Assembly: GCF_001548235.1 (NCBI RefSeq)
Contig: NZ_AP014938.1
Span: 2,228,717 to 2,292,716, forward strand
DNA length: 64,000 nucleotides
Direction: 5' to 3'
DNA from: Rothia mucilaginosa
GTDB taxonomy: Bacteria > Actinomycetota > Actinomycetes > Actinomycetales > Micrococcaceae
Position 1 is the stretch's first letter, and the number at the start of each line of letters is the position of its first letter. Under the pieces are notes generated by a model. It was not told the origin of the DNA and made no database searches. It worked only from the letters and a program-made list of their open reading frames with translations. The translations under genes and the position numbers were made by a program. This document shows positions 30,026 through 38,372 of the stretch, piece by piece.

Positions 30026-30088
30026 AAACCGCGCATCCTGCACCAACCTCCCCCAAAGCGCGGGGGTGGGTGCGTGAATGCGCGGTTT
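30026..30088 (-). terminator. Long hairpin between the acyltransferase gene and uvrC
   Basis: AAACCGCGCAT pairs with ATGCGCGGTTT, with a second inner stem of CCCCC/GGGGG type. It begins 30 bases after the acyltransferase stop and isolates uvrC. Confidence 0.8.
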
Positions 30089-30117
30089 AAGTCTACGCGG
30101 TATAGGCGGCGCGTGCC

Positions 30118-30798
30118 CTAGCCTGCGTCACGTGCGGCTGAGGGCGAAACATTGTATTCGTGCTTTCGCGCCTGACCGGACAGCTGAGCAATCTCATCCA
30201 TAATCGCGTCGGTGGTGATGCGGCGCTGCTTGCCGGTCATCTTCTCGCCGGTCTTCTCAAAGTAGAGCGGCTTACCCACACGAATCGTGAAGCGGCGCGG
30301 GTAAATCATGTTCGAGCCGGGCTTCTGCAGGCGGTCGGTACCGATCAGACCGACCGGAACCACGGGCGCGCCGGTCATGTGCGCCAGCCACGCCACACCA
30401 ATCTTGCCGCGGTACAGGTAGCCGTCGCGGGAGCGGGTGCCCTCGGGGTAAATACCGAAGACCTTACCCTCCTGCAACTTCTCCAGGGCAATATCGAGTG
30501 CCTTGAGCGATTCGGAACGGTCGGAGCGGTTCACGGGAATGATGTCCACGGCTTCGAAGAACGCCTTCATCATTTTGCCGCGCGGACCGGGGGTGTTCAC
30601 GTACTCAGCCTTGGCGAGGAACGCCACGCGGCGCGGCATCATGGCGGAAATAATGATGGAGTCCAGGAAGGACAGGTGGTTGGAGGCGACAATCACCGGT
30701 CCGGTGGCGGGGAAGTTTTCGAGTCCGGTCACGCGGGCGCGGAAGACGGTGCGTAGGATTCCGGTGACTGCTTTCTGGGTGGTTTTGTAGAGAAGCAC
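30118..30798 (-). CDS. 1-acyl-glycerol-3-phosphate acyltransferase, PlsC family
   Basis: 226 residues. It transfers an acyl chain to lysophosphatidate or a related acceptor at the membrane. The four PlsC blocks are visible: SNHLSFLDS (HX4D catalytic motif, about residue 39), GIYPEGTRSRDG (glycerol-phosphate binding), VPVGLIGTDRL, and the region KVFGIYPEG. One hydrophobic stretch lies at the N-terminal half. ATG at 30798. Several PlsC paralogues are common in Actinobacteria, so the exact acceptor is uncertain. Confidence 0.92.
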   Translation of the reverse strand: MLLYKTTQKAVTGILRTVFRARVTGLENFPATGPVIVASNHLSFLDSIIISAMMPRRVAFLAKAEYVNTPGPRGKMMKAFFEAVDIIPVNRSDRSESLKALDIALEKLQEGKVFGIYPEGTRSRDGYLYRGKIGVAWLAHMTGAPVVPVGLIGTDRLQKPGSNMIYPRRFTIRVGKPLYFEKTGEKMTGKQRRITTDAIMDEIAQLSGQARKHEYNVSPSAARDAG

Positions 30799-31234
30799 GT
30801 GAACTCTCCTGAGGTGCCGATAGATTGCGGGCTGTGGCGGCGGTCCGCCGTGGATGCGGGGTGAGCGACCCCTTCAGATGGCGCGCCATTCGGGTGTACA
30901 GAATCTGTACTGAAAAAAATTTGTACTGTGTTTAGTAGTACCGGGTTTTATTATTCCACACCCGGGTGTAGGAACGTGAGGGGTGCCGCGCTCCCCTTCC
31001 ACATGCTGGGATGCGCCCGCCATCAATGATTCCAGCGAGAGCCCCGATAGGAGCTCAGGTAGGAGCCCGAACAGGAACCCGAGCAAAAGCCCCGCTTGAG
31101 GGAGCCTACCCAGCTTCCGCCCCGAAGCTCCCCCGTTACAGGCGGGAAGGCAGCACGGAAGCTAAGGATTCAACCTCAACGTAATATTTCAGGTTTTTCG
31201 CCGTGCGATTGCAGATTTTCCAGCAAAGTAGCCG

Positions 31235-31249
31235 CGTCACATTGTGACG
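31235..31249. promoter_or_regulatory. Palindrome upstream of the NO reductase gene
   Basis: CGTCACA-T-TGTGACG is a perfect 7+7 inverted repeat about 175 bases before the norB start, in a 625-base gap with no gene. It could bind a dimeric (for example CRP/FNR-like) regulator; the half-sites are in reversed order relative to the classic CRP site. Confidence 0.5.
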
Positions 31250-31272
31250 CTACGTCAGCAAAGTTTCGTAAA

Positions 31273-31289
31273 TGCGTATTTAATATGCA
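31273..31289. promoter_or_regulatory. AT-rich inverted repeat, candidate NO-responsive operator
   Basis: TGCGTATT-T-AATATGCA has 7 of 8 half-site positions matched. It resembles the ATGCATTT-type half-sites bound by NsrR, the NO sensor that controls NO detoxification genes. It lies about 135 bases before the norB start. Confidence 0.4.
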
Positions 31290-31423
31290 AGAATAAGAGG
31301 CAGGGTGGGCTGTCGCACCTCCCTCAAGGACGATTCACCCCGAACATAGTGAGCCGCCCCTCCAGCGGATGTGCGTCGGAGCCACTCCACATACAAATTC
31401 CACGCACACTGGAGACATACACT

Positions 31424-33835
31424 ATGGCTACAAAACCCGTCTCGCGTGCGCAGGCAGCAAAGATTGCCCGCCGCTCAGACACGGTCGGTGCCTATGCCGG
31501 AAAAGGCTGGGTACAGGCTGTTGCGTTTGTGATGCTCCTGGGCTTCACCATCATGGCAGTCCTTGCAATGCGCACCTACGCACTCTCCATGCCGCTCCCC
31601 GACAAAATTGTCGGCAACGACGGCAAAACTATCGCAACCCAAGAACAGATCCTGCACGGTCAGGAACTGTTCCAGGGACGCGGCCTGCAGCAGTACGGAT
31701 CCGTGCTCGGCCACGGTGCCTACCTCGGCCCCGACTACACTGCAGAATACCTGCGCCTGACCACCGATGCCGCTGTCAAGGAGTACCGTGAGCAGGGCAA
31801 GCAGGACCCCCGCGAACTCGTCAAGAACGAGTGGCGCAAGGAGAACAAGTACGACGAGCAGAGCAAGACCATCACCTGGTCCGCTGGTCAGACCAAGGGC
31901 TACCAGCTCATGCTCAAGCACTACCGCGAAACCCTGATGAAGGGTGACACCTCGCAGGGCCTGTTCCCCCACGCCATTAAGAACGACGAAGAACTGCACG
32001 ACATCGTCGCATTCTTCGGCTGGACCGCATGGGCATCGGCGGCTGACCGCCCCGACCAGCCCTACTCCTACACCAACAACTGGCCCTCCGAACCCAACGT
32101 GGACAACAAGCCCACCGCGGATCTGATGGTCTGGTCGGCACTCTCCCTGATTGCCCTCATTGGTGGTACCGGTCTGATGTTCGCCATCTACGGCCGCTGG
32201 TCCCGCGCTATCGGCTGGCACGCGGAAGAGGCACCCGTCCTCGACTTCCGTCAGCCCGACGAAGTTCGCCTGACCCCCTCGCAGAAGGCAGCCTGCCTGC
32301 TCTTCGCAACGATCCTGGTTCTGTTCCTGCTGCAGGCTCTGGTGGGTGCACTCACCGAGCACTACCGTGAAGAACTCACCGGATTCTTCGGTATCGACAT
32401 GGGCCAGCTGTTGCCCTACACGGTATCCCGAACCTGGCACCTTCAGCTCTCCCTCTTCTGGACCGCAGGCGCATTCCTGGCGGGCGGTATCTTCATCGCC
32501 CCGCTGATTACCCGCCGCGAACCCAAGAAGCAGGGTCTGCTGACCTACGTCCTCATCGGTGCCGTGGTCTTCGTGGTGCTCGGCTCGCTGCTGAACGAAT
32601 GGTTCTCGCAGAAGGGTCTGGTCCCCACCAACTCCATCTTCTCGCAGCAGTGGGAGTTCCTGGACCTGCCGCGATTCTTCCAGATCCTGCTCACCGCGGG
32701 TATGTTCATCTGGATCGTCATCGTCTGGCGTACCCTCTCCGCTCGCCTGAAGGGCTCGAAGAAGACCTCCCTGCCGTGGCTGTTCCTCTTCTCCGGTCTC
32801 GCCATCCCCATGTTCTACGCGGTCGGCCTGCTCGCAGGTCAGCGTACTCACGTGACCGTCGCCGAGTTCTGGCGATTCTGGGTGGTTCACCTCTGGGTGG
32901 AGGACTTCCTCGAACTGTTCACCACCGTCATGGTTGCGTACATCTTCGTGCTGCTCGGCGTGGTTCGCGAGCGCATCGCAATCTCCATCATCATGATGGA
33001 CGCCGTGCTCTACTCCGTCGGTGGTGTGATCGGTACTCTGCACCACACCTACTTCGTCGGTACCCCCTCCGAGCAGATGGCATTCGGTGCGTTCTTCTCG
33101 GCTGCTGAGGTTATTCCGCTGACCTTCCTGACCGTTGAGGCGTGGGGCTTCATGCAGCTGGGTGCTCGCCAGTACTCCAACCGCACCAAGCCTTTCCCGC
33201 ACCGTTGGGCTGTCATGTTCCTGATTGCCGTGGGCTTCTGGAACTTCCTCGGCGCTGGCGTGTTCGGCTTCCTGATTAACCTGCCGATCGTGTCCTACTT
33301 CGAAATTGGTACCGCGCTGACCGCAAACCACGCACACGCCTCCATGATGGGTGTGTACGGTATGCTCGCAATCGCGTTCGCGGTGTTTGGTCTGCGCTAC
33401 CTGATTCCCGAGGACAAGTGGCCTGAGAAGGGTCTGAAGTTCTCCTTCTGGACTCTGAACATTGGTCTGCTGTGGATGTCCTTCATCTCGCTGCTGCCGC
33501 TGGGTATTGCTCAGCTGTACAAGTCCGTGGGTGAGGGCTACTACGAGGCTCGTTCCTTCGCGTTCATTCACGACGGTGCTTCCGCCGTAATGGGTTGGAT
33601 GCGTATGCCCGGTGACGTGATCTTCCTGGTCGGCATCATCCCGCTGATTAAGCTGGCTCTGCTGGCTCTCCAGGCCATCTTCTCGAAGAAGGGCAAGGAG
33701 ACCGTCCTTGAGCTGCCCGAGCCGCCGCTGTACGAGGTGGTTGAGGACGCTCGCATCGCAGAGTTCGCCGGCGCGAAGGCTGCCGAGGAGCTGCCCGAGC
33801 AGACCAGCCCCTACCGTAGCGATCGTCGAGGCTAA
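31424..33835 (+). CDS. norB: Quinol-dependent nitric oxide reductase (qNOR, NorB/NorZ)
   Basis: 803 residues from the ATG at 31424 (MATKPVSRAQ), behind CTGGAG; an upstream frame from 31244 runs through the operator region. It reduces two NO to N2O with electrons from quinol. The N-terminal membrane anchor and cytochrome-c-like extension without CXXCH are typical of the one-subunit qNOR. The catalytic core has about 12 further membrane segments with SRTWHLQLSLFW, HLWVEDFLELF (Glu and FeB ligand), GTLHHTYF (FeB His pair) and NHAHASMMGVYG (heme ligands). It is probably for NO detoxification, since no other denitrification gene is present. It is two bases from the next gene. Confidence 0.96.
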   Translation: MATKPVSRAQAAKIARRSDTVGAYAGKGWVQAVAFVMLLGFTIMAVLAMRTYALSMPLPDKIVGNDGKTIATQEQILHGQELFQGRGLQQYGSVLGHGAYLGPDYTAEYLRLTTDAAVKEYREQGKQDPRELVKNEWRKENKYDEQSKTITWSAGQTKGYQLMLKHYRETLMKGDTSQGLFPHAIKNDEELHDIVAFFGWTAWASAADRPDQPYSYTNNWPSEPNVDNKPTADLMVWSALSLIALIGGTGLMFAIYGRWSRAIGWHAEEAPVLDFRQPDEVRLTPSQKAACLLFATILVLFLLQALVGALTEHYREELTGFFGIDMGQLLPYTVSRTWHLQLSLFWTAGAFLAGGIFIAPLITRREPKKQGLLTYVLIGAVVFVVLGSLLNEWFSQKGLVPTNSIFSQQWEFLDLPRFFQILLTAGMFIWIVIVWRTLSARLKGSKKTSLPWLFLFSGLAIPMFYAVGLLAGQRTHVTVAEFWRFWVVHLWVEDFLELFTTVMVAYIFVLLGVVRERIAISIIMMDAVLYSVGGVIGTLHHTYFVGTPSEQMAFGAFFSAAEVIPLTFLTVEAWGFMQLGARQYSNRTKPFPHRWAVMFLIAVGFWNFLGAGVFGFLINLPIVSYFEIGTALTANHAHASMMGVYGMLAIAFAVFGLRYLIPEDKWPEKGLKFSFWTLNIGLLWMSFISLLPLGIAQLYKSVGEGYYEARSFAFIHDGASAVMGWMRMPGDVIFLVGIIPLIKLALLALQAIFSKKGKETVLELPEPPLYEVVEDARIAEFAGAKAAEELPEQTSPYRSDRRG

Positions 33836-33837
33836 TC

Positions 33838-34668
33838 ATGCCTGAGCAGATTGCTGGAGTTTCTTTCCTCGTGTGGCTGGCCTGCGCGTACGCGCTCGGC
33901 CTGGTCGCCGTGGGTTGGGGCTTCGATATTCTCGCTAAGCGCACCAGTCAGCGCATGGTGGCGGCGCGAACCTTCGGGTTCACCTACCACGAAGAGAGCG
34001 ACGCGTGGCTCTGTCCCGAAGACCAGTGGCTGTGGGCTACTGCCTTCGACTCGGATAACCGAGTGATGCGTTACCGCGCCAAGCCGAGCGTGTGCAACAC
34101 CTGCCCTATTAAGGACAGCTGCACCGTCTCGGCGAACGGCCGCGAGCTTACCCGTGAAGTGGACGAATGGCCCTACTCCGAGTCGGGTCGTTTCCACCGC
34201 GGGCTAGCGGTTGCCGTGTCACTGCTGGGTGTGGTCACCCTGATTGGTGCCGCCATCGTCTGGCACTCCCCGCTGGAGCTTCTGGTGGAGGGTGCCACCG
34301 CGGTGGTCTGCCTGTCGCTGACCTACCCGCTGGCTGTGAAGCTCATGCGTTCCCCCGCGAACTTCGAGAACGATCCGAAGCATATTCACGCATCCACCGC
34401 TGATGAGTCGGTGAACGTGAAGATGGATCGTTTCGCGGCGAAGTGGGGTGGCGTTTCGAATGAGCGTAAGCGCCGTACCGATCAGGCACGCAAGCAGATG
34501 ATTGCGGATGCAACCCTGCCGGTTCGTACCTCCGTCCTCGACCCGGACCGCCCCGCATGGAGCGGTACCGGCACCTCGGTTAAGCGACTGCACAAGACCA
34601 CGAACGAGGTCTTGCAGGAGCAGAACCTGGCTGAGGTTGAGGCCGCGGAGGAAATGGCGAAGAAGTAG
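33838..34668 (+). CDS. Membrane protein with four-Cys domain, in the NO reductase operon
   Basis: 276 residues, starting two bases after norB stops. There are three membrane segments (about residues 8-29, 122-143 and 147-168) and a charged cytoplasmic tail. Between the first two lies a domain with Cys59, Cys86, Cys89 and Cys95 (CNTCPIKDSC), set in FGFTYHEESDAWLCPEDQ ... MRYRAK. That pattern closely resembles the C..CP....C segment of IS1182-type DDE transposases (YxCPxG...YR...C..CP.R..C). It may bind zinc or an Fe-S cluster and sense or deliver something for NO reductase. No transposase catalytic residues are present. Confidence 0.75.
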   Translation: MPEQIAGVSFLVWLACAYALGLVAVGWGFDILAKRTSQRMVAARTFGFTYHEESDAWLCPEDQWLWATAFDSDNRVMRYRAKPSVCNTCPIKDSCTVSANGRELTREVDEWPYSESGRFHRGLAVAVSLLGVVTLIGAAIVWHSPLELLVEGATAVVCLSLTYPLAVKLMRSPANFENDPKHIHASTADESVNVKMDRFAAKWGGVSNERKRRTDQARKQMIADATLPVRTSVLDPDRPAWSGTGTSVKRLHKTTNEVLQEQNLAEVEAAEEMAKK

Positions 34669-34680
34669 CGCTGCATAGGT

Positions 34681-34829
34681 TTTTCCGTTCCGGCGGCTGA
34701 CCGGTCGGTTGGGTCCGTCTGTTAGCTTCGGCGGCTACCCTGTGTGGATTTCTCTTTTATTCCTCTTTTGAGTTTTCCATGCGGGGTGCCGCCGGGGCGC
34801 CGACCACCGCATGCCACCGGAACGGAAAA
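34681..34829. repeat. 13-bp inverted repeat flanking 123 bases
   Basis: TTTTCCGTTCCGG at 34681-34693 is matched exactly in inverted orientation at 34817-34829, in the gap between the NO operon and the slipin gene. No target-site duplication was seen. The region holds no gene. Confidence 0.6.
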
Positions 34830-34965
34830 TTCCCCTCCCTAAACTCCCCCACACACAGCCCGGTACTGGGCACCCCCTACTACACACCCCTACTACCTGC
34901 ACCGTATGAGGCGCGGGCAGGTGGGCACACATACCGTCCTCCCCCAATTCTTGTGAAGGAAAACC

Positions 34966-35739
34966 ATGGATCCCGTCACTTTGGCAACTATCCTCATCCC
35001 AGTTGCCGTTATTGTTCTTTTTATTCTGATTCGTATGTTCCGCGTCATCCCCGAATACGAGCGTGGCATCTCCTTCCGCTTCGGCCACCTGCGTTCGGAG
35101 CTGAAGCCCGGCCTGAACGTCGTCTTCCCCCTCGTTGACTCCCTGCAGCGCGTTGATATGCGTGTCATCACCCTGACCATTCCCCCGCAGGAAGTCATCA
35201 CCAAGGACAACGTCCCCGCCCGCGTGAACGCCGTGGTCCTCTTCCGCGTGACCAACGCCAAGAACGCTGTGCTTGAGGTTGAGAACTACCCGATTGCCAC
35301 CAGCCAGATTGCGCAGACCACCCTGCGTTCCCTGCTCGGTCGCGTTGACCTGGACACCCTGCTCGCGCACCGCGAGGACCTGAACGAGGACCTGCGTTCC
35401 ATCATCGGTTCGCGCACCGAACCGTGGGGTATTCAGGTGGAGCTCGTCGAAATTAAGGACGTTGAGATTCCCGAGGCTATGCAGCGTGCCATGGCTCGCG
35501 AGGCTGAGGCTGAGCGTGAGCGCCGCGCAAAGATCATTTCGGCACGCGGTGAGCTGGAGGCTTCGAGCGAGCTGAAGGAAGCATCCGACATTCTGAGCCA
35601 GTCCCCCGCCTCCCTGCAGCTGCGTTACCTGCAGACCCTGCTGGAGCTGGGCGCCGACCAGAACTCGACCGTGGTCTTCCCGCTGCCTATGGACGTGATT
35701 GGCCCGCTCGTGGGCGCACTCAAGGGCGAGAGCAAGTAG
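34966..35739 (+). CDS. SPFH/band 7 protein, slipin type
   Basis: 257 residues with an ATG after GAAGGA. One N-terminal membrane hairpin (about residues 5-24) is followed by the SPFH domain (RVIPEYERGISFRFG, ... DNVPARVNAVVLFRV) and a C-terminal Ala/Glu/Arg coiled coil (EAEAERERRAKIISARGE). Slipins form membrane-associated oligomeric scaffolds. A partner NfeD protease, common with this family, is not adjacent. The DVEIPEAMQRAMAREAEAERERRAK signature is typical. Confidence 0.92.
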   Translation: MDPVTLATILIPVAVIVLFILIRMFRVIPEYERGISFRFGHLRSELKPGLNVVFPLVDSLQRVDMRVITLTIPPQEVITKDNVPARVNAVVLFRVTNAKNAVLEVENYPIATSQIAQTTLRSLLGRVDLDTLLAHREDLNEDLRSIIGSRTEPWGIQVELVEIKDVEIPEAMQRAMAREAEAERERRAKIISARGELEASSELKEASDILSQSPASLQLRYLQTLLELGADQNSTVVFPLPMDVIGPLVGALKGESK

Positions 35740-35804
35740 GCTACTCCCCCGCTTGATGTACTAGCTTGAAGTACCCGCCGCGGCGGCTGACCCGCAACTG
35801 CGAA

Positions 35805-35854
35805 CATAGAAATATCCCGTGCAGATGAGAGTATCTGCACGGGATATTTCTATG
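35805..35854. terminator. Perfect 22-bp stem between slipin and thiD-tenA
   Basis: CATAGAAATATCCCGTGC pairs perfectly through GCAGAT/ATCTGC around a 6-base loop, making a 50-base palindrome 65 bases after the slipin stop. It probably serves as a bidirectional terminator, though an unbroken 22-bp stem is unusually long. Confidence 0.75.
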
Positions 35855-35889
35855 CGGGATTCACACGCGAAACGCTTTCAAAAGGAAGG

Positions 35890-35937
35890 CGTTTGGCCCG
35901 CCGCGGGGGTTGGATGAGGTGGTTGCGACGGGCCAAA
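35890..35937. repeat. Inverted repeat in the slipin/thiD-tenA gap
   Basis: GTTTGGCCCG and CGGGCCAAAC enclose 28 bases. The whole gap 35740-36220 has no convincing gene; a 24-codon minus-strand open frame ending at about 35953 (NWLMYLPRPHLYGV) reads like protein but has no start. Confidence 0.6.
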
Positions 35938-36220
35938 CTTTCCTAGGTCGGTTACACGCCGTAGAGGTGCGGGCGCGGCAGGTACATCAGCCAGTTGGGT
36001 GAGGGCCGGAATCCTACCGCAAACGGTTTTCACCGACGCCTTAAGCATAACCGGCACACACCCCGAACCGGCGGCAGTCTGAGTGAAGCATCAATCACCC
36101 ATCTCATGCCATGCCGGGGCGGTATTCAGCCCAGAATCGGCGCCTAAAACACCTTGCGGGCTGGGGCTACAGCGCAAACCCCTAGCGCGGCGCCCGTCAG
36201 CTAGCGCAGCGCCCAGCAAA

Positions 36221-37957
36221 CTAACGCAATGCTCGGTGCGCCTGGTCAAAGAACTCACGCTCATACACGCACGCCGACAAGTACGCCTGCGCCGCACGCA
36301 CACGCTGAGCCGGTGAAGCTGCCTCAAACGCACGCTCCACCTCCGCGAGGCTACGCGCCACATCCGCGGCGAACTCTTCGCCACCGTACATGCTCAGCCA
36401 CTCCGCGTACGGGTGGTCCGCGTGATTCTTCGAGGAGAGCACAGCGCCCACCTCTTCGTACAGCCAGTAGCAGGGCAGAATCGCGGCGGCACCGACCACG
36501 TAATCATCACCGGCGGCGGAGGCACGCAGAAAATTCGTGTACCCCATCGTAATCGGCGAGGGGCCACCCAGACGCGCACGGTTCGCCAGCCAGCCCTCGT
36601 GCAGCTGCGATTCGGCGGCAATCGCCTCGTGCGCACCGGCTGCCCAGTGCACCTGCGCCTCAGCGGTATCAGCACGCGCCGAGAGGGTCGCGAGCGCACG
36701 CGAATAGTCGCGCAGGTAGAGAGCGTCCTGGTCCAGATAGAAGGAGAACAGGTCCTCGTCGAGGGTGCCGTCACCGAGGGCACGCACGAAGGGCAGGCCC
36801 AGAATCTGACGCCAGGTTTCGCCACCGGCAGCCCAGAGGGCGGCGGTCCACGGACCGGCGGGCTTCACGACGGCTTCACCGGCGGGCACGGGGCTGACCG
36901 GTAGCAGACGCTCCGGGCTGGTGCCATCCAGAGTATTGCCCTCGGAGTCGGTGGTGGCGAGCAGGTGATGCCACGGGTACGCGGAGGCGGCAGCCTCCAG
37001 ACGGCGGGCACGGGCGGCGTGATCCACCGGGCCGTGGCCCTCACCGGAGCCGACCTGCAACCCGGCACCTGCGGCGATGGATTCGTGGAGCCAGCGGGTG
37101 CTCCACTGCAGGGCGCGGTGAGTGTCTTCGCTGGTCAGAGCATTCTTCTCGCCCTCAGAAGATTCTGCGGCTTCGGTATGCCGGAGCAGTTCCACGCCCA
37201 GGCGGGTTGCCAGCGAGGAGGACAGGGAGCATCCGGTGCCGTGCGTATTGCGGCTCTCCAGACGCGGGGTGCGCACGTGTGCGCAGGTGCCATCCGGGAA
37301 GACCGCGGTGTTACCGGCGTCCTGACCGCACAGGTGGCCGCCCTTCACAATCACGGTGGTTCCGGTCGATGCCGCAAGGTTCGCCGCCTGTTCATGCGCC
37401 TCATCAAAGGTCTGGGCGGGCTCCTTCTGGCAGAGCACGGCAAGCTCCGGAATGTTCGGGGTAATCACATCCACGAGCGGCACGAGGTCGCGCAGTGCCT
37501 GCTCTGCTTCCGCCTGCAGCAGGCGGTCACCGCTAGAAGCAATCATGACCGGGTCGAGCACGACCACGGGCACGGGGTGCTCGCTCAGCCAGGTGCGGAC
37601 GGTACGGATCGTATCCGCGTCGCCGAGCATACCGATTTTTACGGCGTCAACCGTGACGTCATCAAAAACGGCGGCAAGCTGCGCGGTCAAAAATTCCAGG
37701 GGCGGGGTAAATACTTCACGCACTCCGCAGGTGTTCTGGGCGACCAGTGAGGTGGTCACGCACATTCCGTAACCGCCGGATGCGGTAATGGACTTCAGGT
37801 CCGCCTGAATACCCGCACCGCCGGAGGGGTCGGTTCCCGCAATGGACAGAACCCTCGGCACCCTAGAGGTCCCAGGTGCCCCGGATACACTCGCGCTGGG
37901 TACAGGATTGGAGGGGTTGGTGGGTGCGCACGCGGGCGCGGTAGGCTGCTCTGCCAT
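36221..37957 (-). CDS. thiD: ThiD-TenA fusion: HMP-phosphate kinase plus aminopyrimidine aminohydrolase
   Basis: 578 residues. The N-terminal ThiD domain (about residues 33-300) phosphorylates hydroxymethylpyrimidine; it has SIAGTDPSGGAGIQADLK, VLDPVMIASSGD and HGTGCSLSSSLAT. The C-terminal TenA domain (about 365-575) salvages thiamin degradation products; ILPCYWLYEEVG holds the conserved Cys and YEREFFDQA the late Glu. ATG at 37957, directly under a TPP riboswitch whose 3' end provides the ribosome-binding site. ThiD-TenA fusions occur in several Actinobacteria. No other thi genes are in the window. Confidence 0.95.
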   Translation of the reverse strand: MAEQPTAPACAPTNPSNPVPSASVSGAPGTSRVPRVLSIAGTDPSGGAGIQADLKSITASGGYGMCVTTSLVAQNTCGVREVFTPPLEFLTAQLAAVFDDVTVDAVKIGMLGDADTIRTVRTWLSEHPVPVVVLDPVMIASSGDRLLQAEAEQALRDLVPLVDVITPNIPELAVLCQKEPAQTFDEAHEQAANLAASTGTTVIVKGGHLCGQDAGNTAVFPDGTCAHVRTPRLESRNTHGTGCSLSSSLATRLGVELLRHTEAAESSEGEKNALTSEDTHRALQWSTRWLHESIAAGAGLQVGSGEGHGPVDHAARARRLEAAASAYPWHHLLATTDSEGNTLDGTSPERLLPVSPVPAGEAVVKPAGPWTAALWAAGGETWRQILGLPFVRALGDGTLDEDLFSFYLDQDALYLRDYSRALATLSARADTAEAQVHWAAGAHEAIAAESQLHEGWLANRARLGGPSPITMGYTNFLRASAAGDDYVVGAAAILPCYWLYEEVGAVLSSKNHADHPYAEWLSMYGGEEFAADVARSLAEVERAFEAASPAQRVRAAQAYLSACVYEREFFDQAHRALR

Positions 37958-37963
37958 AATCGA

Positions 37964-38055
37964 TAATCCCTTCGCTAGTTCGAACTAGAGCAGGTTCAAT
38001 GGGTGATTCTCTCAGCCTTGAGTGTTCTTACGCCGTTTCGTGCGCCCCTGTGCCG
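37964..38055 (-). promoter_or_regulatory. TPP riboswitch (THI element)
   Basis: On the minus strand the order GGGG ... AGGCTGAGAGAA ... ACCC ... TTGAACCTG ... hairpin ... GCGAAGGGA matches the TPP aptamer, with CTGAGA and GAACCTG conserved. The terminal GAAGGGA sits 8 bases from the thiD-tenA ATG, so thiamin pyrophosphate binding should hide the ribosome-binding site. Confidence 0.93.
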
Positions 38056-38300
38056 TATGCCCCGTATACCCTTCATTGGGTGCGTGTTGGGCGGGTTGGC
38101 GGGTCGCGGGCGTCTCAAGGCACCCCATATCGCTCTGCCAGGTTATCACAACGATTCTCAGGAGCTGAAAGTTTTGCGGGTGCCCAGCGAATCTCTCCGA
38201 AATTTTCGTTTGAGCATTGCGTTGCTGCACCCCACTCCGACCCGGGTTTTCCAGCGCAGGTTTCAGGGCTCCCTTGTTCGAAAACCACCCGTTAAACACG

Positions 38301-38337
38301 TAGTGCCCGGCACCGCTTTAGACGGTACCGGGCACTA
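38301..38337 (-). terminator. Terminator of the ABC exporter operon
   Basis: TAGTGCCCGG pairs with CCGGGCACTA, with a second inner CACCG/CGGT stem, 36 bases after the stop at 38373. Confidence 0.75.
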
Positions 38338-38372
38338 TCAGCCGGGCATATCGCCGGACATATCCACCAGGC

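Noticed and set aside
31244..31423. N-terminal extension of norB
   Set aside because: It runs through the promoter palindromes and lacks a ribosome-binding site; the ATG at 31424 has CTGGAG and gives the family N-terminus.
33838..34668. IS1182-type transposase
   Set aside because: Only the Cys segment is similar; the DDE catalytic domain and inverted ends are absent and the protein has three membrane segments.
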